This document shows positions 6,680 through 7,854 of a stretch of 7,854 nucleotides of DNA, one piece after another. Within the stretch, counting starts at the first letter, position 1. The number at the start of each line of letters is the position of its first letter. The notes below the pieces were generated by a model, which was not told the origin of the DNA, did no database searches, and saw nothing but the letters and a program-made list of their open reading frames with translations. The stretch comes from an uncultured delta proteobacterium (GTDB taxonomy: Bacteria; Myxococcota_A; Polyangia; Polyangiales; Polyangiaceae). The position numbers and the translations under genes are program-made. Location: contig CAITLX010000041.1 of assembly GCA_903893335.1 (NCBI GenBank), positions 1-7,854 of the forward strand, read 5' to 3'.

Positions 6680-6985
6680 ATGGAAGCGTTGGGGCTGGCG
6701 GCCATGGTCTTCGCCGTCGTGCTGGCACACCCCGGCCTCCTCCTGCTCTACGCCGTGCGCGAGACCTTCGGTCTCCCTCTCGACGCCGGCCAAATCTGGA
6801 GTTTCGGCGCGGTCAGCGCCGTCGCCATCTACGCGGCCCTCGCGCTGCTGCGCCGGAGCTTGGCTGCCGGCGCGGTGGCCTACCTCATGCTCGCCGTCGC
6901 AAGCGTGGCCCTGTCGGCCGTGGCCGCATTCGGTCTGCACGCGAGCTGGCCGGCCGAGATGTGGCAGCACATCTGGCCGCATTGA
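6680..6985 (+). CDS. Small membrane protein, three predicted transmembrane helices, 101 aa
   Basis: Unknown function. Hydrophobic segments at about 3-26 (MEALGLAAMVFAVVLAHPGL onward), 38-57 (QIWSFGAVSAVAIYAALALL) and 61-86 (LAAGAVAYLMLAVASVALSA onward) predict three inner-membrane helices, with short charged turns VRETFG (26-31) and RRS (58-60). The C-terminus is aromatic (WPAEMWQHIWPH). The ATG at 6680 is chosen because GGAAAG lies 9 bases upstream and strong GC3 bias begins there; the ATG at 6647 would add MRNDHRGKLGP but has no usable ribosome site and poor codon bias. The gene is transcribed away from the 266-aa gene. An insertion sequence begins 26 bp after its stop, so it looks intact but may have lost its natural downstream neighbour or terminator. 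Confidence 0.7.
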   Translation: MEALGLAAMVFAVVLAHPGLLLLYAVRETFGLPLDAGQIWSFGAVSAVAIYAALALLRRSLAAGAVAYLMLAVASVALSAVAAFGLHASWPAEMWQHIWPH

Positions 6986-7011
6986 AGGCGCGTCGGGCCG
7001 TGTGAGGGAGG

Positions 7012-7040
7012 TGACCTGCCTGCCGAAAAGTGGGCCAGAA
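7012..7040 (+). repeat. Probable left terminal inverted repeat of the IS
   Basis: The sequence starts TGACCTGCCTGCCGAAAAG, has the TG terminus expected of IS3-family ends, and resembles the ends of IS407-type elements as I recall them. Bases just before it (GAGG) would be one copy of a 4-bp target duplication if 7012 is correct. The matching right end is not in the window. Confidence 0.6.
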
Positions 7041-7054
7041 GACGCTAGGAAGTT

Positions 7055-7084
7055 GACCTTCTCCGACACCGACGGAGAGAGGTC
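7055..7084 (+). promoter_or_regulatory. Hairpin masking the orfA ribosome binding site
   Basis: GACCTTCTCCG (7055-7065) is complementary to CGGAGAGAGGTC (7073-7084) apart from one bulged base, with a 7-base loop. The right arm contains the purine-rich ribosome site and ends one base before the orfA ATG at 7085. Read-through transcripts from outside would fold this way and limit translation, a strategy known in several insertion sequences; here it is inferred from pairing alone. Confidence 0.6.
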
Positions 7085-7348
7085 ATGCGCAAGAGCAAGT
7101 TTACCGATGAGCAGATGGTTCGCATCCTGCGCGAGACGGACAAGGCGCCCGTCTCGGAGGTCGCCAAGAAGCACGGCGTCAGCGAGCAGACGATCTACGC
7201 GTGGCGCCAGCGCTTCGGCACGATGAACGCCGACGACGCACGCCGCCTGCGTACGCTCGAGTCCGAGAACAGCAAGCTCAAGAGGCTGCTGGCCGATCGG
7301 CTGCTCGAGATCGACATACTGAAGGAGATCAACTCAAAAAAATGGTGA
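7085..7348 (+). CDS. IS3-family transposase OrfA, 87 aa
   Basis: The DNA-binding half of the IS3 transposase, which recognises the element's ends. It has the full usual length. Residues 5-43 form the helix-turn-helix (KFTDEQMVRIL, then VSEVAKKHGVSEQTIYAWRQRFG), typical of HTH_Tnp_1 proteins. Residues 52-82 are a leucine-zipper-like coiled coil (ARRLRTLESENSKLKRLL, then LEIDILKEI) used for multimerisation. The ATG at 7085 follows GGAGAGAGG. The frame ends K-K-W-stop straight after an A7 run, where ribosomes can slip by -1 into orfB to make the complete transposase. It appears intact. Confidence 0.93.
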   Translation: MRKSKFTDEQMVRILRETDKAPVSEVAKKHGVSEQTIYAWRQRFGTMNADDARRLRTLESENSKLKRLLADRLLEIDILKEINSKKW

Positions 7349-7365
7349 GCGCGCCCGGCCGGCGC
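7336..7365 (+). promoter_or_regulatory. Programmed -1 frameshift site, A7 slippery run plus stem
   Basis: Seven A residues (7336-7342) are read as tcA-AAA-AAA in the orfA frame, a standard slippery heptamer. Eight bases later GCGCC (7351-7355) pairs with GGCGC (7361-7365) around a 5-base loop. A longer competing stem pairs 7344-7351 with 7376-7383 (one G-U pair). The orfA stop lies at 7346-7348. The arrangement matches IS3-family frameshift cassettes. Confidence 0.75.
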
Positions 7366-7854
7366 CGCCAGGTCACGCTCGCCTCGGCGCGCGGCCTGTC
7401 GCAGCGCCGAGCGTGCGCGCTGATCGGCACAGCGAGGTCGGGACTGCGCCGCGAGTCTAAGCGAGCCAAGGCCGACGCCCCGGTGATCGCGAGGATGCGG
7501 GAGCTCGCGGGACAGTACCCTCGCTACGGCTACCGCTTCATCCGCGTCTTCCTCGAGCGCGACGGTATGGCGATGAGCGCCGATCGCGCCTACCGCCTCT
7601 GGCGTGACGCCAAGCTCCAGGTGCCGCGCAAGCGGCCCCGCCGGCGCGTCGCGACGAGCCGGCCCCGGCCGACGCCGCCCGAGTCGCAGAACCACGTCTG
7701 GGCCATCGACTTTGTCTTCGATTGCTGCGCCGACGGGCGCCAGATCAAGTGCCTCACCGTGATCGACGAGTGGACGCGCGAGTGCCTCGCCATCGACGTC
7801 GCCGGCAGCATCCGCTCGGCGCGCGTCATCGAGGTCCTCGCGCGCCTGGTGAGC
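7342..7854 (+). CDS. IS3-family transposase OrfB, DDE integrase-type, 3' end beyond window
   Basis: The catalytic half of the transposase, which cuts and joins the element ends; 171 codons are present. It is open in the -1 frame relative to orfA and starts with an ATG inside the slippery run, so it may be made alone or as the OrfAB fusion. An N-terminal HTH_21-like region contains RMRELAGQYPRYGYRFI, the typical P-R-x-G-Y-R motif. Then comes the rve/integrase core beginning NHVWAIDFVFD, where D123 is the first catalytic aspartate, followed by the conserved non-catalytic TVIDEWTRECLAIDV. The second aspartate and the glutamate of the DDE triad lie beyond the window, so whether the enzyme is intact cannot be judged. 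The sequence style is IS407-like. Confidence 0.92.
   Translation, partial: MVSAPGRRRQVTLASARGLSQRRACALIGTARSGLRRESKRAKADAPVIARMRELAGQYPRYGYRFIRVFLERDGMAMSADRAYRLWRDAKLQVPRKRPRRRVATSRPRPTPPESQNHVWAIDFVFDCCADGRQIKCLTVIDEWTRECLAIDVAGSIRSARVIEVLARLVS

Larger units (their letters stand above)
7012..7854 (+). mobile_element. IS3-family insertion sequence (IS407-like), left part, cut by window edge
   Basis: The element is recognised from an orfA/orfB pair overlapping out of phase at an A7 run, from the protein families, and from a probable left end at 7012 beginning TGACCTGCC. IS3-family elements end in TG...CA and make a fused OrfAB transposase by -1 frameshifting. The right end, the rest of orfB and the target duplication lie beyond the window, so the left boundary cannot be confirmed by comparing the two ends. 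It is inserted in the same orientation as the upstream membrane-protein gene. Confidence 0.88.

Noticed and set aside
7759..7770. Second catalytic aspartate of the transposase in TVIDEWTRE
   Set aside because: In IS3-family enzymes this conserved D is not the second member of the DDE triad, which falls in a later H-S-D-x-G motif beyond the window.
1..7854. CRISPR array, tRNA or rRNA genes
   Set aside because: No regularly spaced direct repeats and no tRNA-like T-arm or anticodon pattern or rRNA-like sequence were seen on either strand by reading.

Overview
The window is very GC-rich DNA (about 70% by eye) with a strong preference for G or C at third codon positions in most genes, densely packed orphan genes and an IS3-family insertion. 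This would suit a large-genome, high-GC bacterium such as a member of the Myxococcota, but nothing in the window fixes the taxonomy, so that is a guess from composition and style.

Region 1 (1-3855, all minus strand) reads from right to left. A 287-residue protein of unknown family is followed by a 104-residue protein whose start overlaps it as GTGA. After a 122-bp gap comes a very large multidomain enzyme that runs off the left edge. The enzyme fuses a HIT nucleotide hydrolase/transferase domain (HLHVHVIPR), a single-HKD phospholipase-D-type nuclease domain (HPK plus GSSN), a superfamily 2 helicase (ATGLGKT, DEVHH, GLTATPD, QQLGRGLR) and the start of a DUF3427-like C-terminal region. The domain set implies work on nucleic-acid ends, either in repair or in defence; which of these is inference.

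Region 2 (3856-5717) starts with a 424-bp divergent spacer with no convincing gene. Then on the plus strand come a sigma-70/ECF-like protein with recognisable regions 2 and 4, a 166-bp spacer full of inverted repeats, and a small basic protein that appears to carry two related helix-turn-helix-like segments. The two genes may form a regulatory cassette, but no target promoter or anti-sigma gene is evident.

Region 3 (5745-6985) has an alanine-rich helical protein of unknown function on the minus strand, convergent with the HTH protein. It is divergent from a small predicted three-helix membrane protein on the plus strand.

Region 4 (7012-7854) is the left part of an IS3-family (IS407-like) element: a probable left terminal repeat, a hairpin covering the orfA ribosome site, orfA, an A7 frameshift site with a downstream stem, and the first 171 codons of orfB, cut by the window edge. 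The element begins 26 bp after the membrane-protein gene and does not break any gene that I can see.
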